In this document: positions 1 through 8,962 of the stretch, piece by piece
Position numbering within the stretch: position 1 is the stretch's first letter
Layout: each line of letters opens with the position of its first letter
Assembly (NCBI GenBank): GCA_035293985.1
Contig: DATGLS010000018.1
Location: 62,001-126,000, forward strand
DNA length: 64,000 nt
Direction of reading: 5' to 3'
Origin: JAVDCA01 sp035293985
GTDB taxonomy: Bacteria; Pseudomonadota; Alphaproteobacteria; Rhizobiales; Xanthobacteraceae
Notes under the pieces: model-generated
Database searches by the model: none
Seen by the model: the letters and a program-made list of their open reading frames with translations, nothing else
Told to the model about the DNA's origin: nothing
Program-made: the position numbers and the translations under genes

Positions 1-1121
1 CGGCTCGACTCCTGCACCTGGCGGGCGATCTCGTCGACCGAGGAGGCGAGCTCCTCGGCGGCGGCCGCCACGGTCTGGACGTTCGCGGAGGCCTCCTCGG
101 AGGCGCTCGCCACCACGCCGGCGAGCTCGCGCGTGGTCTGCGCGGTCTTGCTCATGGTGTTGGCGGCGCTTTCGAGCGAGCCCGACGTCGAGGAGACCTT
201 GTCGACGATCTCGCCCACGGTCGTCTCGAAGCGGTCGGCGAAGTTCTGCAGCTCGGCCGCGCGCGCGCGCTCGATCTCGCGATTTTTCTCCTCGCGCTCG
301 GTCGCCTCGCGCTGCGCCTTGGCGACCGCCTGCAGCTTGAATTCCTCGACCGCCCGCGCCATCTGCCCGACCTCGTCGCGACGATCGAGGCCCGGCAATT
401 GGACGGCGAAGTCACCCTGCGCGAGCTCGCGCATGGCGGCGCACATCGCGACCACCGGGCGCGAGATGTCGCGTCCGACGAAGAACGAGATCAGCACGCC
501 GATCAGCGCCACCGCGAGGACGACGCCCGCGAGCATCGACTTCTGCGCCTCGAGCGCCATGTTTGCGCGAGAGATCTCGCGGTCGCGCACGTCGTTGCTC
601 GCGCGAATCAGGCTTTCAGTGAGCTCCTTGATGCTGGCGAACTGCCGCTCCGCGCCCTTGATGAAAATGAGGGCGGACGCCGGATCGCCGTCGGCCATGT
701 CGAGCGCATCGCTCGACTGTTTCAGATAGGCCGCGACCGCTGTGTCCAGCTTCTTGAACTGCTCGGCCGTCGCGGCATTGGTGCCGCGCGCGGCTTCGGC
801 GATCTTGAGCTTGCTCGAGATCTCGGCCAGCGCCGTCGAGGTCTGCTTGACCAGCGCCTCCAGCTGGCTCTGGTCCTTCTCGTTGGCGGCCATGGCCGCC
901 ACCCGGTAGAGGTTGGCGTGCGCGGCCCAGATCGTGGTGTTGAGATCGGCGACCGCTTCCGCCTGGCGCACCGGACCCGCGAAAAGGCCCGAGACGTTCG
1001 CCTGATTGCTCGTCAGCGTATGGAGGAAGTAGGCGCCCACGCCCACCAGCGCGATGATGAGGCAGGCGGGCGAGAGCTGAATCTTCCAGTTGAACCCGAG
1101 ATTACGCAGCCAGGCGAACAT
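1..1121 (-). CDS. Methyl-accepting chemotaxis protein, C-terminus cut by window edge
   Basis: Membrane chemoreceptor that would signal to CheA/CheW. 373 codons are visible from an ATG at 1121; the C-terminal signalling tip lies outside the window. In order: first membrane segment near residues 18-34, an alpha-helical periplasmic sensor of about 160 residues resembling the four-helix-bundle (4HB_MCP) type, second membrane segment near 194-213, a HAMP linker (DISRPV, then ELAQGDF) to about 266, then a Ser/Ala-rich helical stretch (SGSLESAANTMSKT) that begins the methyl-accepting domain. Ligand cannot be told from sequence. The next gene encodes a secreted Cache protein read in the same direction, 63 bases upstream, so the two may share sensing of a small molecule (inference). 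Confidence 0.93.
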   Translation of the reverse strand, partial: MFAWLRNLGFNWKIQLSPACLIIALVGVGAYFLHTLTSNQANVSGLFAGPVRQAEAVADLNTTIWAAHANLYRVAAMAANEKDQSQLEALVKQTSTALAEISSKLKIAEAARGTNAATAEQFKKLDTAVAAYLKQSSDALDMADGDPASALIFIKGAERQFASIKELTESLIRASNDVRDREISRANMALEAQKSMLAGVVLAVALIGVLISFFVGRDISRPVVAMCAAMRELAQGDFAVQLPGLDRRDEVGQMARAVEEFKLQAVAKAQREATEREEKNREIERARAAELQNFADRFETTVGEIVDKVSSTSGSLESAANTMSKTAQTTRELAGVVASASEEASANVQTVAAAAEELASSVDEIARQVQESS

Positions 1122-1184
1122 TTTGGCACGCCTCGTCGATGGTTGGGGTGGAATGGCGGCCCTCGCGCGCTCGGCGGATCGGCT

Positions 1185-1652
1185 TCAGGGCTTGTAGATG
1201 CCGGCGCAGACCGCGGTGTTGTCCAGCCGCTCGCAGTACATCTGCTTCGGCTCGACTTTCTTGGTCGTCGGGTCCATGAACTTGTAGTCCTGCCAGAAGG
1301 TCGGCTCCTTCTGGGCGAGCTCGATGCGCTCCTTCACGAAGTACTTGCCGTCGACGTCCTGCGCGTCCTTCATGTCCTTGCCCACGAACTTGGCGTTGCC
1401 CCCGTGGGCCAGCACCTTCCCGTCGAGCTGATAGACGACGACGTAGAGGTCGCGATCGACGAATTGGCCGGTCCGGTTGTCGATCTCGGCATATGCCTTG
1501 TCGGGCCCTTGCGCCTTGATGTACGCGACGGCCTTCTTGACCATGGCGACAGCCTCGTCCTTGGTGGCACGATCGGCCGCGAAAGCGGGTGCGACGGCGA
1601 GGAATGCACCGATCGCGAACAGCAGCGTGGCGTTGGCAGCGTAGCCCTTCAT
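1185..1652 (-). CDS. Secreted single-Cache-domain protein
   Basis: 155 residues, starting at the ATG at 1652 after a GGGAG ribosome site. A clear signal peptide (about residues 1-26, ending APAFAA) exports it. The rest resembles a soluble sCache_2-type small-ligand domain: DRDLYVVVYQLDGKVLAHG, then GKDMKDAQDVDGKYFV and a C-terminal pair of cysteines (MYCERL, AVCAG). Such domains are normally the extracellular part of chemoreceptors and histidine kinases. Here it stands alone, directly upstream of the chemoreceptor at 1-1121 and on the same strand, so it may be a periplasmic accessory sensor for it (inference). It is also similar in layout to proteins annotated as cache or calcium-channel-like in databases; function unproven. 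Confidence 0.82.
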   Translation of the reverse strand: MKGYAANATLLFAIGAFLAVAPAFAADRATKDEAVAMVKKAVAYIKAQGPDKAYAEIDNRTGQFVDRDLYVVVYQLDGKVLAHGGNAKFVGKDMKDAQDVDGKYFVKERIELAQKEPTFWQDYKFMDPTTKKVEPKQMYCERLDNTAVCAGIYKP

Positions 1653-1798
1653 GGTTCGTTCTCCCGGATTTTCCCTTTTTGGCAGGGGTCCCGGAATAAG
1701 GTCAGAAAACGGAAAATTATCTATTAACTGCCGCAAGAATGAGTAGGCGATCGGGCAATCGCTCAACTTTTCGGAAGCGCCGGGATGCCGTGGCGGAG

Positions 1799-3043
1799 CT
1801 ACTTGCGAGATAGCGAGACGATCGCCCGTTCGCGCCGGAATGCCTCGATCTCCGCGTCTCCGAACCCCGCCTCGCGCAGCACGGCATCCGTGTCCTCGCC
1901 GTAGCGCGGCGCGCCTTTGCGCACCTTGCCCGGCGTCGCCGAGAACTTCACCGGCAGCCCGACCGTCCTTACCGGGCCCAGCGCCGAGTGCTCGGCCTCG
2001 ACGACCATCTCGCGCGCGATCGTCTGCGGATCGCGCAGCGCCGTCACCATGTCCTGCACCGGGCCGCACGGCACGCCCTTGGCCTCGAGCGCATCGAGCC
2101 AGTATTGCGCCGGCTTGGTGCGGAAGCGGCGGCTCAGCTCCGCCTCGAGCTCTTTCAGGTGCGCCATGCGGTCGGCGCCGGTGATGAAGCGCGGATCCTC
2201 GGCGAGCTCGACCGCGCCGAGCACCTCGAGCAACAGCTGCCAATGCTTGCGGCTGGCGCCGCCCACCACGATCCAGCCGTTCGCCGCCTCGAACGCCTGG
2301 TAGGGCGCGTTGAGCGGATGGGCCGACCCCATGGCGCGCGGCGCGACGCCGGTCGCGAGCGCGATCGCCGACTGCCAGTAGGTCTGCACCAGGGCGGCCT
2401 CGAACAGCGAGGTCTCGACCCATTGCCCCTCGCCGGTCTTGAGCCGGTGCGCATAGGCGGCCGCGATGCCCATGGCGGCGAGAATTCCCGCCGTGATGTC
2501 GGACAGCGGCGGTCCGCATTTCACCGGTGGCCCATCCGGCCGCTCACCCGTGAAGCTCATGATGCCGCTCATCGCCTGCGCGACGAGGTCGAAACCGCGC
2601 CGATGGGCGTAGGGTCCGGTGCGGCCGAAGCCCGAGAGCGAGCAGTAGATCAGCGCCGGGTGCTCGCGCTGCAGCGCCGCGTAGCCGAATCCGAGGCGCT
2701 CCATCACGTCGGGCGCGAAATTCTCCACCAGGACGTCCGCGCCGGCGATCAATCGCCGCAGGATTTTCTTGCCGCTTTCGCTCTTGAGGTCGATCACGAT
2801 GCCCCGCTTGTTGCGATTCATCATCATGAAGGCGGCGGTCTCGTCGCCGACCTTCGGCGGAACCATATGGCGCGAGTCGTCGCCGTCCGGGACTTTCTCG
2901 ACCTTGATCACGTCAGCGCCCATGTCGGCGAGCATCAGCGTGCAGGTCGGGCCCGCCATCACGTGTGTGAGGTCGATCACCTTGAGTCCGGCGAGCGGGC
3001 CGATCGACCGGCTCTCGGCTGCCGCCGCCAAACCGCTCGTCAC
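1799..3043 (-). CDS. CaiB/BaiF family CoA-transferase (class III)
   Basis: 414 residues, the usual length for family III CoA-transferases, which move CoA between carboxylic acids through an aspartyl-CoA anhydride. N-terminal signature GPLAGLKVIDLTHVMAGP; the likely catalytic Asp is in GPPLSDITAG; GFGRTGPYAHRRGFD and KTGEGQWVETSLFEAAL are also typical. The start chosen is a GTG at 3043, two bases after the stop of the enoyl-CoA hydratase gene; a longer reading would overlap that gene by about 80 bases. The two genes are therefore an operon, and probably activate and hydrate the same acyl-CoA. Substrate unknown; carnitine, branched or dicarboxylic acids are all possible in this family. Confidence 0.92.
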   Translation of the reverse strand: MTSGLAAAAESRSIGPLAGLKVIDLTHVMAGPTCTLMLADMGADVIKVEKVPDGDDSRHMVPPKVGDETAAFMMMNRNKRGIVIDLKSESGKKILRRLIAGADVLVENFAPDVMERLGFGYAALQREHPALIYCSLSGFGRTGPYAHRRGFDLVAQAMSGIMSFTGERPDGPPVKCGPPLSDITAGILAAMGIAAAYAHRLKTGEGQWVETSLFEAALVQTYWQSAIALATGVAPRAMGSAHPLNAPYQAFEAANGWIVVGGASRKHWQLLLEVLGAVELAEDPRFITGADRMAHLKELEAELSRRFRTKPAQYWLDALEAKGVPCGPVQDMVTALRDPQTIAREMVVEAEHSALGPVRTVGLPVKFSATPGKVRKGAPRYGEDTDAVLREAGFGDAEIEAFRRERAIVSLSRK

Positions 3044-3045
3044 CG

Positions 3046-3843
3046 CTACGTTCCGGTCCACTTCGGCGGGCGCTTGTTGAGGAACGCGTCGAGCCCCTCG
3101 CGGAAGTCGTTGCTCATGTAGCACTGCAGGATCAAGTCCTCGCCCTCCTCACGCGAGAGCCGCCGCTGCAGCCGCGCCAGCGCCTGCTTGGTCGCGTTGA
3201 GGGTGAGCGGTGCGTGGTTGGCGATCAGGGTGGCGAGCTCGTCCGCCCGCTTCTGCAGGGCGGCGACGTCCTCGACCACCTCGTTGAGCAGGCCGATGGC
3301 GGCGGCCTCCTCCGCGCCCAGCAGGCGTGCGGTGAAGATCAGGTCCTTCACCCGCGCCGGCCCTACCAGCGCGGTGAGCCGGCTGATGTTCGACATCGAC
3401 AGGCAATTGCCGAGCGTCCGCGCGATCGGGAAGCCGAACCGCGTCGTCTTGGTGCCGATGCGGATGTCGCAGCACGCCGCGATGCCGCCGCCGCCGCCCG
3501 TGCAGGCGCCGGCGATCGCCGCGATCACCGGCACCCGGCATTGCTCGAGCTCGCCCAGCACCCGGTCGATGCGCGCCTCGTAGTCGAGCGCGTGCTGCGG
3601 CGTCGTGAAGGCGCGGAACTGGTTGATGTCGGTGCCCGACGCGAAGGCCTTGTCGCCCGCGCCGGTCAGCACCAGCACCTTGATGCCGTGGTCGCTGTTC
3701 GCCTGGCGGCAAATCTCGGCGAGCCGCTCGTACATCGCGAACGTGAAGGCGTTGCGAGCCTGCGGCCGGTTGAATGTCACGCGCGCGATGCCGTCGCGCA
3801 GGTCGAGCAGGATGTCGTCGGAGGCGGCTGTTGGCTGGTCCAT
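3046..3843 (-). CDS. Enoyl-CoA hydratase/isomerase (crotonase) family
   Basis: 265 residues, normal for a single-domain crotonase. Crotonase features: NRPQARNAFTF near the N-terminus, oxyanion-hole region GDKAFASGTD and CTGGGGGIAACCDIRI, then RLLGAEEAAAIGLLNEVVED. The start is the ATG at 3843, preceded by GGAAAG. It is the promoter-proximal gene of a two-gene operon with the CoA-transferase downstream (gap 2 bases). It would add water to, or isomerise, a 2-enoyl-CoA; the exact substrate cannot be read from the sequence, and carnityl-CoA dehydratase (CaiD-like) activity is one option suggested by the CaiB-like neighbour. Confidence 0.92.
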   Translation of the reverse strand: MDQPTAASDDILLDLRDGIARVTFNRPQARNAFTFAMYERLAEICRQANSDHGIKVLVLTGAGDKAFASGTDINQFRAFTTPQHALDYEARIDRVLGELEQCRVPVIAAIAGACTGGGGGIAACCDIRIGTKTTRFGFPIARTLGNCLSMSNISRLTALVGPARVKDLIFTARLLGAEEAAAIGLLNEVVEDVAALQKRADELATLIANHAPLTLNATKQALARLQRRLSREEGEDLILQCYMSNDFREGLDAFLNKRPPKWTGT

Positions 3844-3883
3844 GGTCTTTCCATTGTGGCGAAAGGTATGCCGTGGCCGCAAC

Positions 3884-3915
3884 GTAGCCCGGATTGAGCG
3901 CAAGCGAAATCCGGG
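3884..3915. repeat. Dispersed intergenic inverted repeat, family A (copy 1, short)
   Basis: A GTAGCCCGGATT....AATCCGGG hairpin lies in the 310-base divergent gap between the enoyl-CoA hydratase and radical SAM genes. The same GTAGCCCG edge and nearby AAGCG core recur at 11942 and 24388. The element is upstream of both flanking genes, so it cannot be acting as a transcription terminator for either. The remainder of the gap (to 4153) holds no obvious gene. Confidence 0.65.
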
Positions 3916-4153
3916 ATTTGCCTTGCGCAAACAGGCGCTGCGCCCGTCGGGATCGACGGCGCCGCGGCCCGCTGATGCGACGAGGGCGCAAGCTCGCAAG
4001 CGCCGCTTGCGCATCCTGCCCTACGCTCAGTTCGACTTGGGACTCTTCGGGCTTCCGAACGCTTCTCGTCAACGGCCGATATTGCCCGCCGCGCGGAACG
4101 CCGCGAACGCTCCGCTGTTTCATTTTCATTCTCACGAAAAGGATGGAGCTCCC

Positions 4154-5575
4154 ATGCGCACTCGCCTCATCCACTTGATCAACCCCAAGACCGACTCGCT
4201 CACCACCCGCCCGATCTATCTCGGGCGGGCGCTATATTCCCCTTTGGCCGGTCTGCTGGCGGTCGCGGCCACGATCCCAGCCGACAAATACGAGGTCGTG
4301 CTCACCGACGAGAACATCGAATCGATCGATTTCGACTTGAAAGCGGATCTGGTCGGCATCTCGGCCATGACCGCTTACGTGAACCGGGGCTATGAGATCG
4401 CCGACCGGTTTCGCCGACAGGGTATTCCGGTGGTGATGGGCGGGGTTCATCCGAGCTTCATGCCGCGCGAGGCGCTCGCGCACTGCGATGCCGTGGTCAT
4501 CGGCGAGGTCGAGCTCGTGATCGACCGGCTGCTCGACGATCTGGCGCGCGGAGAGATGCGCGGCATCTACAAGTCCGACAAGTTGCACTCGATGGTCGGT
4601 ATGGCGATGCCGCGCTACGATCTGCTCAAGAAGCATCGGTACGTGAACAAGACCTTCGTGCAGACGTCGCGCGGCTGCCACCAGGGCTGCACCTTCTGCG
4701 CCGAGCCGCTGATGAACGGCCTCAAGTTCCGCTACCGCCCGATCGACGAGGTGGTGCGCGAGATGGAGAGCTGCGGCTCGCGCACCATTTCGATCAACGA
4801 CGCCGATTTCTTCGGCACGCCGGAGCGGCCCAAGGAGCTCATGCGCGCGCTGCGCGGCCGCGGCCTCAAGTGGCAGGCCGGCGTCACCTCGAAGCTCGCG
4901 CAGGATGACCGCATGCTCGATCTCGCCGCCGAGAGCGGTTGCACGATGCTGAGCATCGGCTTCGAATCCATATCGCGCGACACGCTCAAGAGCGTGCACA
5001 AGCACGTGAACCGGCCGGAGACGTTCGCGGCCCTGGTCGACAAGGTGCACGCCCACGGCATCATGGTGTTCGGGCTGTTCATGTTCGGCTTCGACGGCGA
5101 CGACGCCTCGGTGTTCGACACGACGCTTCGTTTCAATATCGACGCCGGCTACGATGCGTGCGCCTTTTCGGCGCTGACGCCCTATCCGGGAACGCTGACC
5201 TGGTACGAGATGAAGAAGGCCAACCGCATCGTCTCATTCGACTGGTCGATGTACGACCAGGGCCATGTCGTGTTTCGGCCGGAGCGGATGTCGGGCGAGG
5301 ATTTGCGCATCGGCATGCGCGAGACCTATCACCGGTTCTATTCACTGGGATCGATCGCCAGCCGCTTTCCGATGTCGGGCCCGCGCACGCGCGGACAATG
5401 GCTGCTCTACAATCTCTTCATGCGCCGTGCGGTCCACACCGAGAACATCGAGGGGCTCGCCCCGGCGACGCCTGAACCCGAGGTTGCGCCGATGCCGCCC
5501 ATCCTGCCGGTGAAGCGCGAGTGGAGGGCAGCCGTTCTCGAAGCGGCGGAAGGTCCAGGCCCGCACTTGAGCTGA
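4154..5575 (+). CDS. B12-binding domain radical SAM protein
   Basis: 473 residues. An N-terminal cobalamin-binding-like Rossmann domain (about 1-140; LVGISAMTAYV, VVMGGVHPSFMP) is followed by a radical SAM barrel whose 4Fe-4S motif is GCHQGCTFC (CxxxCxxC, near residues 175-182), with NDADFFG and SIGFES further on. The C-terminal 100 residues (DLRIGMRETYHRFYS) resemble the DUF4070-type tail of B12 radical SAM enzymes. Start is the ATG at 4154, with GGAG a few bases upstream. The family includes methylases and cyclases such as hopanoid C-2 methylase and BchE, but no hopanoid or tetrapyrrole genes are nearby, so the substrate is unknown. It stands alone on its strand; the next gene is convergent. 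Confidence 0.9.
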   Translation: MRTRLIHLINPKTDSLTTRPIYLGRALYSPLAGLLAVAATIPADKYEVVLTDENIESIDFDLKADLVGISAMTAYVNRGYEIADRFRRQGIPVVMGGVHPSFMPREALAHCDAVVIGEVELVIDRLLDDLARGEMRGIYKSDKLHSMVGMAMPRYDLLKKHRYVNKTFVQTSRGCHQGCTFCAEPLMNGLKFRYRPIDEVVREMESCGSRTISINDADFFGTPERPKELMRALRGRGLKWQAGVTSKLAQDDRMLDLAAESGCTMLSIGFESISRDTLKSVHKHVNRPETFAALVDKVHAHGIMVFGLFMFGFDGDDASVFDTTLRFNIDAGYDACAFSALTPYPGTLTWYEMKKANRIVSFDWSMYDQGHVVFRPERMSGEDLRIGMRETYHRFYSLGSIASRFPMSGPRTRGQWLLYNLFMRRAVHTENIEGLAPATPEPEVAPMPPILPVKREWRAAVLEAAEGPGPHLS

Positions 5576-5631
5576 ATGGAAGCGTCGGGCGAGCGAGACG
5601 GGCGGCGCGAAAGCGCCGACGCCAGCAGGCG

Positions 5632-6612
5632 TCATTCCAGCTTGATGCCGGCGGAGCGGATCACCTTGGCCCATTTCGCCGTCTCGTCGGCGACGAAGGC
5701 GCCTGATTGCTCGACCGACATCACCATCGGCTCGGCGCCGAGCGCGACCAGCTTGTCCTTGACGGCGGGATCGGCCAGCACCGCGTTGGTCTCGCGGTTG
5801 AGCACCGCGACGATGTCGGCCGGCATGCCCTTCGGCCCGGCCAGCGCGTCCCAGATGTAGGCCGAATAGCCCGGCAAGGCCTCGGCGATGGTCGGCACGT
5901 CGCGCAGGACGCCCGCGCGGTCGGCGCTGGTCACGCCGAGCGCGCGCAGCTTGCCTTGGGCGATGAAATCGAGCGATGTCGAGACCGGCGTGAAGGCCGC
6001 CTGCACCTGGCCGCCCAGCAGATCCGGCAGATAGGCGGTGCGATACGGCACGTGGACGATGTCGATGCCGGCCATCGACCGGAACAGCTCGCCCGCCACA
6101 TGCGGAATGGTGCCGACGCCCGGCGACGCATAGTTGATCTTGCCGGGATTGGCCTTGGCATGGGCGATGAACTCGGCCGTCGTTTTCGCCGGGACGGCGG
6201 GGTTGACCTCGAGCGCCAGGGCGGAGCGAAAGGTCGTCGCGACGGTCGTGAAGTCCCGCAGCAGGTCGAACTTGAGATTGCCGTAGAGCGACGCGTTGGT
6301 CGTGTTGCTCGAGGTGAGGACGAGCAGCGTGTATCCGTCGGGTGCCGCATGCGCGACCATCTCGGTGGCGAGATTGGTCGCCGCGCCGGGGCGGTTGTCG
6401 ACGATGAACTGCTGGCCGAGCCGCGCCGACAGCCCTTGCGCGAACATGCGCGCCGCGATGTCGGGAATCTGACCGGCGACGAAGCCGCAGACGATGCGCA
6501 CCGTTCGCGCAGGATAGGTGGCCGCGGCCGCCACCCGCGCGAGTGCCGGCAACGCGACGGCGCCCGCGGCGAGGCGCAGCAAAGCGCGGCGTCCCAGTTT
6601 GTTCCGCGTCAT
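5632..6612 (-). CDS. Bug/TctC-family periplasmic binding protein (1 of 5)
   Basis: 326 residues. A twin-arginine-like or Sec leader (GRRALLRLAAGAVALPALA) precedes the mature start ATYPARTVRIV. Bug-family signatures follow: VDNRPGAATNLATEMVAHAAPDGYTLL, a KANPGKINYASPGVGT loop that closes over the carboxylate ligand, HVPYRTAYLPDLLGGQVQA, and DVPTIAEALPGY. These proteins bind dicarboxylates, tricarboxylates, amides or aromatic acids in the periplasm. The TctA and TctB membrane partners are absent here and everywhere else in the window. The invariant VPFxPGG loop seen in many Bug proteins reads CGFVAGQIPD here, so the ligand end may be altered. Single-gene unit, convergent with the radical SAM gene. 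Confidence 0.93.
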   Translation of the reverse strand: MTRNKLGRRALLRLAAGAVALPALARVAAAATYPARTVRIVCGFVAGQIPDIAARMFAQGLSARLGQQFIVDNRPGAATNLATEMVAHAAPDGYTLLVLTSSNTTNASLYGNLKFDLLRDFTTVATTFRSALALEVNPAVPAKTTAEFIAHAKANPGKINYASPGVGTIPHVAGELFRSMAGIDIVHVPYRTAYLPDLLGGQVQAAFTPVSTSLDFIAQGKLRALGVTSADRAGVLRDVPTIAEALPGYSAYIWDALAGPKGMPADIVAVLNRETNAVLADPAVKDKLVALGAEPMVMSVEQSGAFVADETAKWAKVIRSAGIKLE

Positions 6613-6699
6613 GGCTTTCCCCTTTTGGCACAGCCCGCCAGCAGACTATGACGGGCTGGCCGCGAGGGAACAAGACTGGGCGTTTCGCGTTGTAATGTC

Positions 6700-6936
6700 A
6701 TGCCCCAAAAAACCGATGCCGCTGCCCGCGCCCGGGCAGAAGCCATGTTCAAGCACCGCCAACAGCAGGCGGCGGATGCGCCCAAAGCGATGGCCGAGTA
6801 CCGTGCGGCCGAGCGAGCCAAGTACGATCGCATGCGCCAATTGCGCGCGCTTCGGCTCGCGCGCGACGCTCACGTGCACCGCCCCGAACCATCGCAGGGT
6901 TCGAAGCGGCCGCCGCACGCTCCGAGCGCAAGCTGA
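6700..6936 (+). CDS. Small hypothetical protein (Ala/Arg-rich helical)
   Basis: 78 residues from the ATG at 6700: highly charged, predicted mostly alpha-helical (RARAEAMFKHRQQQAADAP, then AAERAKYDRMRQLRALRLAR), with no membrane segment or signal peptide. Small proteins ending in a similar RLRALRLARDA stretch are recalled from Hyphomicrobiales genomes, which supports it being real, but no function is known to me. There is no strong ribosome site, and it is divergent from the Bug gene at 5632. A chance reading frame in GC-rich DNA cannot be excluded. Confidence 0.6.
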   Translation: MPQKTDAAARARAEAMFKHRQQQAADAPKAMAEYRAAERAKYDRMRQLRALRLARDAHVHRPEPSQGSKRPPHAPSAS

Positions 6937-7405
6937 GGAGCGCCACCGGCGGCGAAGCTTTTGCTGGCAGCATGGGCGCGCCCCGGTGGGGTCGCCCATG
7001 CGCCCGCCTGCGCTTGCGTCCAGCACCATCGAGTGCTGCCTCTTCGCTCCTGCCGCGACGGGGCGCGGCTTGGCAAGATTCCGGCAGCGGTGATCCCGCA
7101 GCTATATAGTGCGCTTGCTCGCCTCCATGGTGACCCGGGTGATTTCAACAGGCGCCGCGGCACGTACGCGCAGTGCGGTCCATTCGCGACCCGGCCCCAA
7201 TGATTTGAGAATTCCAGCCTGAACGGAATCGCGCCCCCTGCGACCAACGACCGGGCGTGGTCTCACGTGGCGACCGCGTTTTTCCTCACCTCCTCGCGCC
7301 CGTTGACCAAGGTTCATAAAACGGGAACCATAACCGCCTTAATGTGTTCGGTACGGCACGATTCGCTTTCCGGCCGCCGCCGGCGGCCCCTCCAGCGGGC
7401 ATGAC
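6937..7405. other. Intergenic region without a recognisable gene
   Basis: About 470 bases. No convincing coding frame. The segment 7303-7333 has a TTGACC box followed by an A/T-rich stretch (GGTTCATAAAAC, then AACCATAACC), a weak candidate promoter for the L,D-transpeptidase gene that starts at 7406. A GC-rich hairpin (GCCGCCGCCGGCGGC) is at about 7374-7388. Confidence 0.35.
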
Positions 7406-8962
7406 ATGACACATGATAATTTGACGCGGCGATATTCGACGCATCGATCGACGCTGCGGCGGGGGATTGCCCTCGCGTCGCTGGCTCTGACCACCCTGCT
7501 GGCGGCGCCCCCGACCGGCGCCGCGGTGAAGCACTCGCAAAAACCGGCGCGCCAGACCGAGCAGGCCGCCCCGCGCCCGGCCGGCGAGCCGATCATGGCG
7601 ATCGTTTCGATCAAGAGCCAGCGGGTGACGATCTACGACAAGGACGGCTGGATCCTGCGCGCGCCGGTGTCGAGCGGCATCCACGGTCGCGAGACGCCGG
7701 CCGGCGTGTTCAGCGTCATCGACAAAGACAAGGACCACCACTCGAATCTCTACGACGACGCCTGGATGCCGAACATGCTGCGCATCACGTGGTCGGGCAT
7801 CGCGCTGCACGGCGGCCCACTGCCCGGTTATGCGGCCTCGCATGGCTGCGTACGCATGCCCTACGACTTCGCCGAGAAGCTGTTCGACCCGGTGGCGGTC
7901 GGCATGCGCGTGATCATTTCGCCCGACGACGCCGAACCGGTCGACTTCAGCGATCCGAAGCTGTTCGTGCCGAACCCGCAGGCGATTGCCGCGGCTCCCG
8001 CCAAGGCCGAGGCCCTCACGCGCGATGCGGATGCGGCCGCGAAGGCCGCCGACGAGGCGAAGGCCACGGCGGCGAAAGCAACGCGCGCCGCCGCGCCGCT
8101 CGCGGCCGTGATCCGCAAGCTCGAGCTCGCCAAGAAGCACGCCGACGCCGAAGCGGCCTACGCGGACAAGCTCGTCGCCGCCGCCAAGAACGACCAAGCC
8201 AGGGCGCGCGCCGCCGAGCTCAAGCAGAAGGCCGCGGCAGCCGCGAAGCAGCTCGCCGACGCGACCGCCGAGGCCAAGGCGAAGCTCGACGCCGCCAAGG
8301 CCGCGCAGGACGCCGCTAAGGCGGCCGAGGCGAAGAAGGTGGAGACCGCCAGGGTTGCGCAGGACGCGAGACTTGCGGACGAGCCGGTCGCGGTGTTCAT
8401 CAGCCGCAAGACGCAGAAGCTCTACGTGCGGCGCGCCACCCACAAGCACGTAGTCGACGGCGGCGAGCGGTTCGACTCGACCATCGAGGTCCCGGTCACC
8501 ATCCGCGATCCCGACAAGCCGATCGGCACGCACGTCTTCACGGCGGTCGCCGCGACCGACAAGGGCCTGCGCTGGACCGCGGTCACGATCGACGGCAACG
8601 AGAGCGCCAAGGACGCGCTCGATCGCATCACCATCCCGCAGGAGGTGCTCGATCGCATCGCGCCGACCGCCTTGCCGCGCTCGTCGATCATCATCTCGGA
8701 CGAGCCGCTCAACCGCGAGACCAACTACCGCACCGAGTTCGTCGTCGTGCTCAACGACCAGCCGCAGGGCGGCCTCGCCATCCGCAAGCCGGTGCCCGTT
8801 CGCGACCCGTGGGAGAGCGATGACGGCTACAACACCAGCCGCCAGAACGGCATTTGGGGCAACCCCTATTACGGTGATCAGCGCCAGCGCACCTGGAATG
8901 CCCCTTTCGGCGATACGTCCTGGCGCAGCGGCCAGCCCTACGATCGCCAGAACTCGTGGTGA
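7406..8962 (+). CDS. L,D-transpeptidase (YkuD), long form with coiled coil and second YkuD-like half
   Basis: 518 residues; exported by a leader around residues 18-40 (RGIALASLALTTLLAAPP). Residues 62-170 form a YkuD domain with the catalytic block HGGPLPGYAASHGCVRMP: His135, His146, and nucleophile Cys148. It would build 3-3 cross-links in peptidoglycan or attach proteins to it in the periplasm. About residues 195-335 are a long Ala/Lys/Glu coiled coil. Residues 340-430 look like the front half of a second YkuD domain (VFISRKTQKLYVRR, IGTHVFTAV) without a SHGC block, so it is probably non-catalytic. The tail is Asn/Gln/Gly/Trp-rich (DDGYNTSRQNGIWGNPY). Unusually large; typical family members are 150-350 residues. 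Confidence 0.92.
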   Translation: MTHDNLTRRYSTHRSTLRRGIALASLALTTLLAAPPTGAAVKHSQKPARQTEQAAPRPAGEPIMAIVSIKSQRVTIYDKDGWILRAPVSSGIHGRETPAGVFSVIDKDKDHHSNLYDDAWMPNMLRITWSGIALHGGPLPGYAASHGCVRMPYDFAEKLFDPVAVGMRVIISPDDAEPVDFSDPKLFVPNPQAIAAAPAKAEALTRDADAAAKAADEAKATAAKATRAAAPLAAVIRKLELAKKHADAEAAYADKLVAAAKNDQARARAAELKQKAAAAAKQLADATAEAKAKLDAAKAAQDAAKAAEAKKVETARVAQDARLADEPVAVFISRKTQKLYVRRATHKHVVDGGERFDSTIEVPVTIRDPDKPIGTHVFTAVAATDKGLRWTAVTIDGNESAKDALDRITIPQEVLDRIAPTALPRSSIIISDEPLNRETNYRTEFVVVLNDQPQGGLAIRKPVPVRDPWESDDGYNTSRQNGIWGNPYYGDQRQRTWNAPFGDTSWRSGQPYDRQNSW

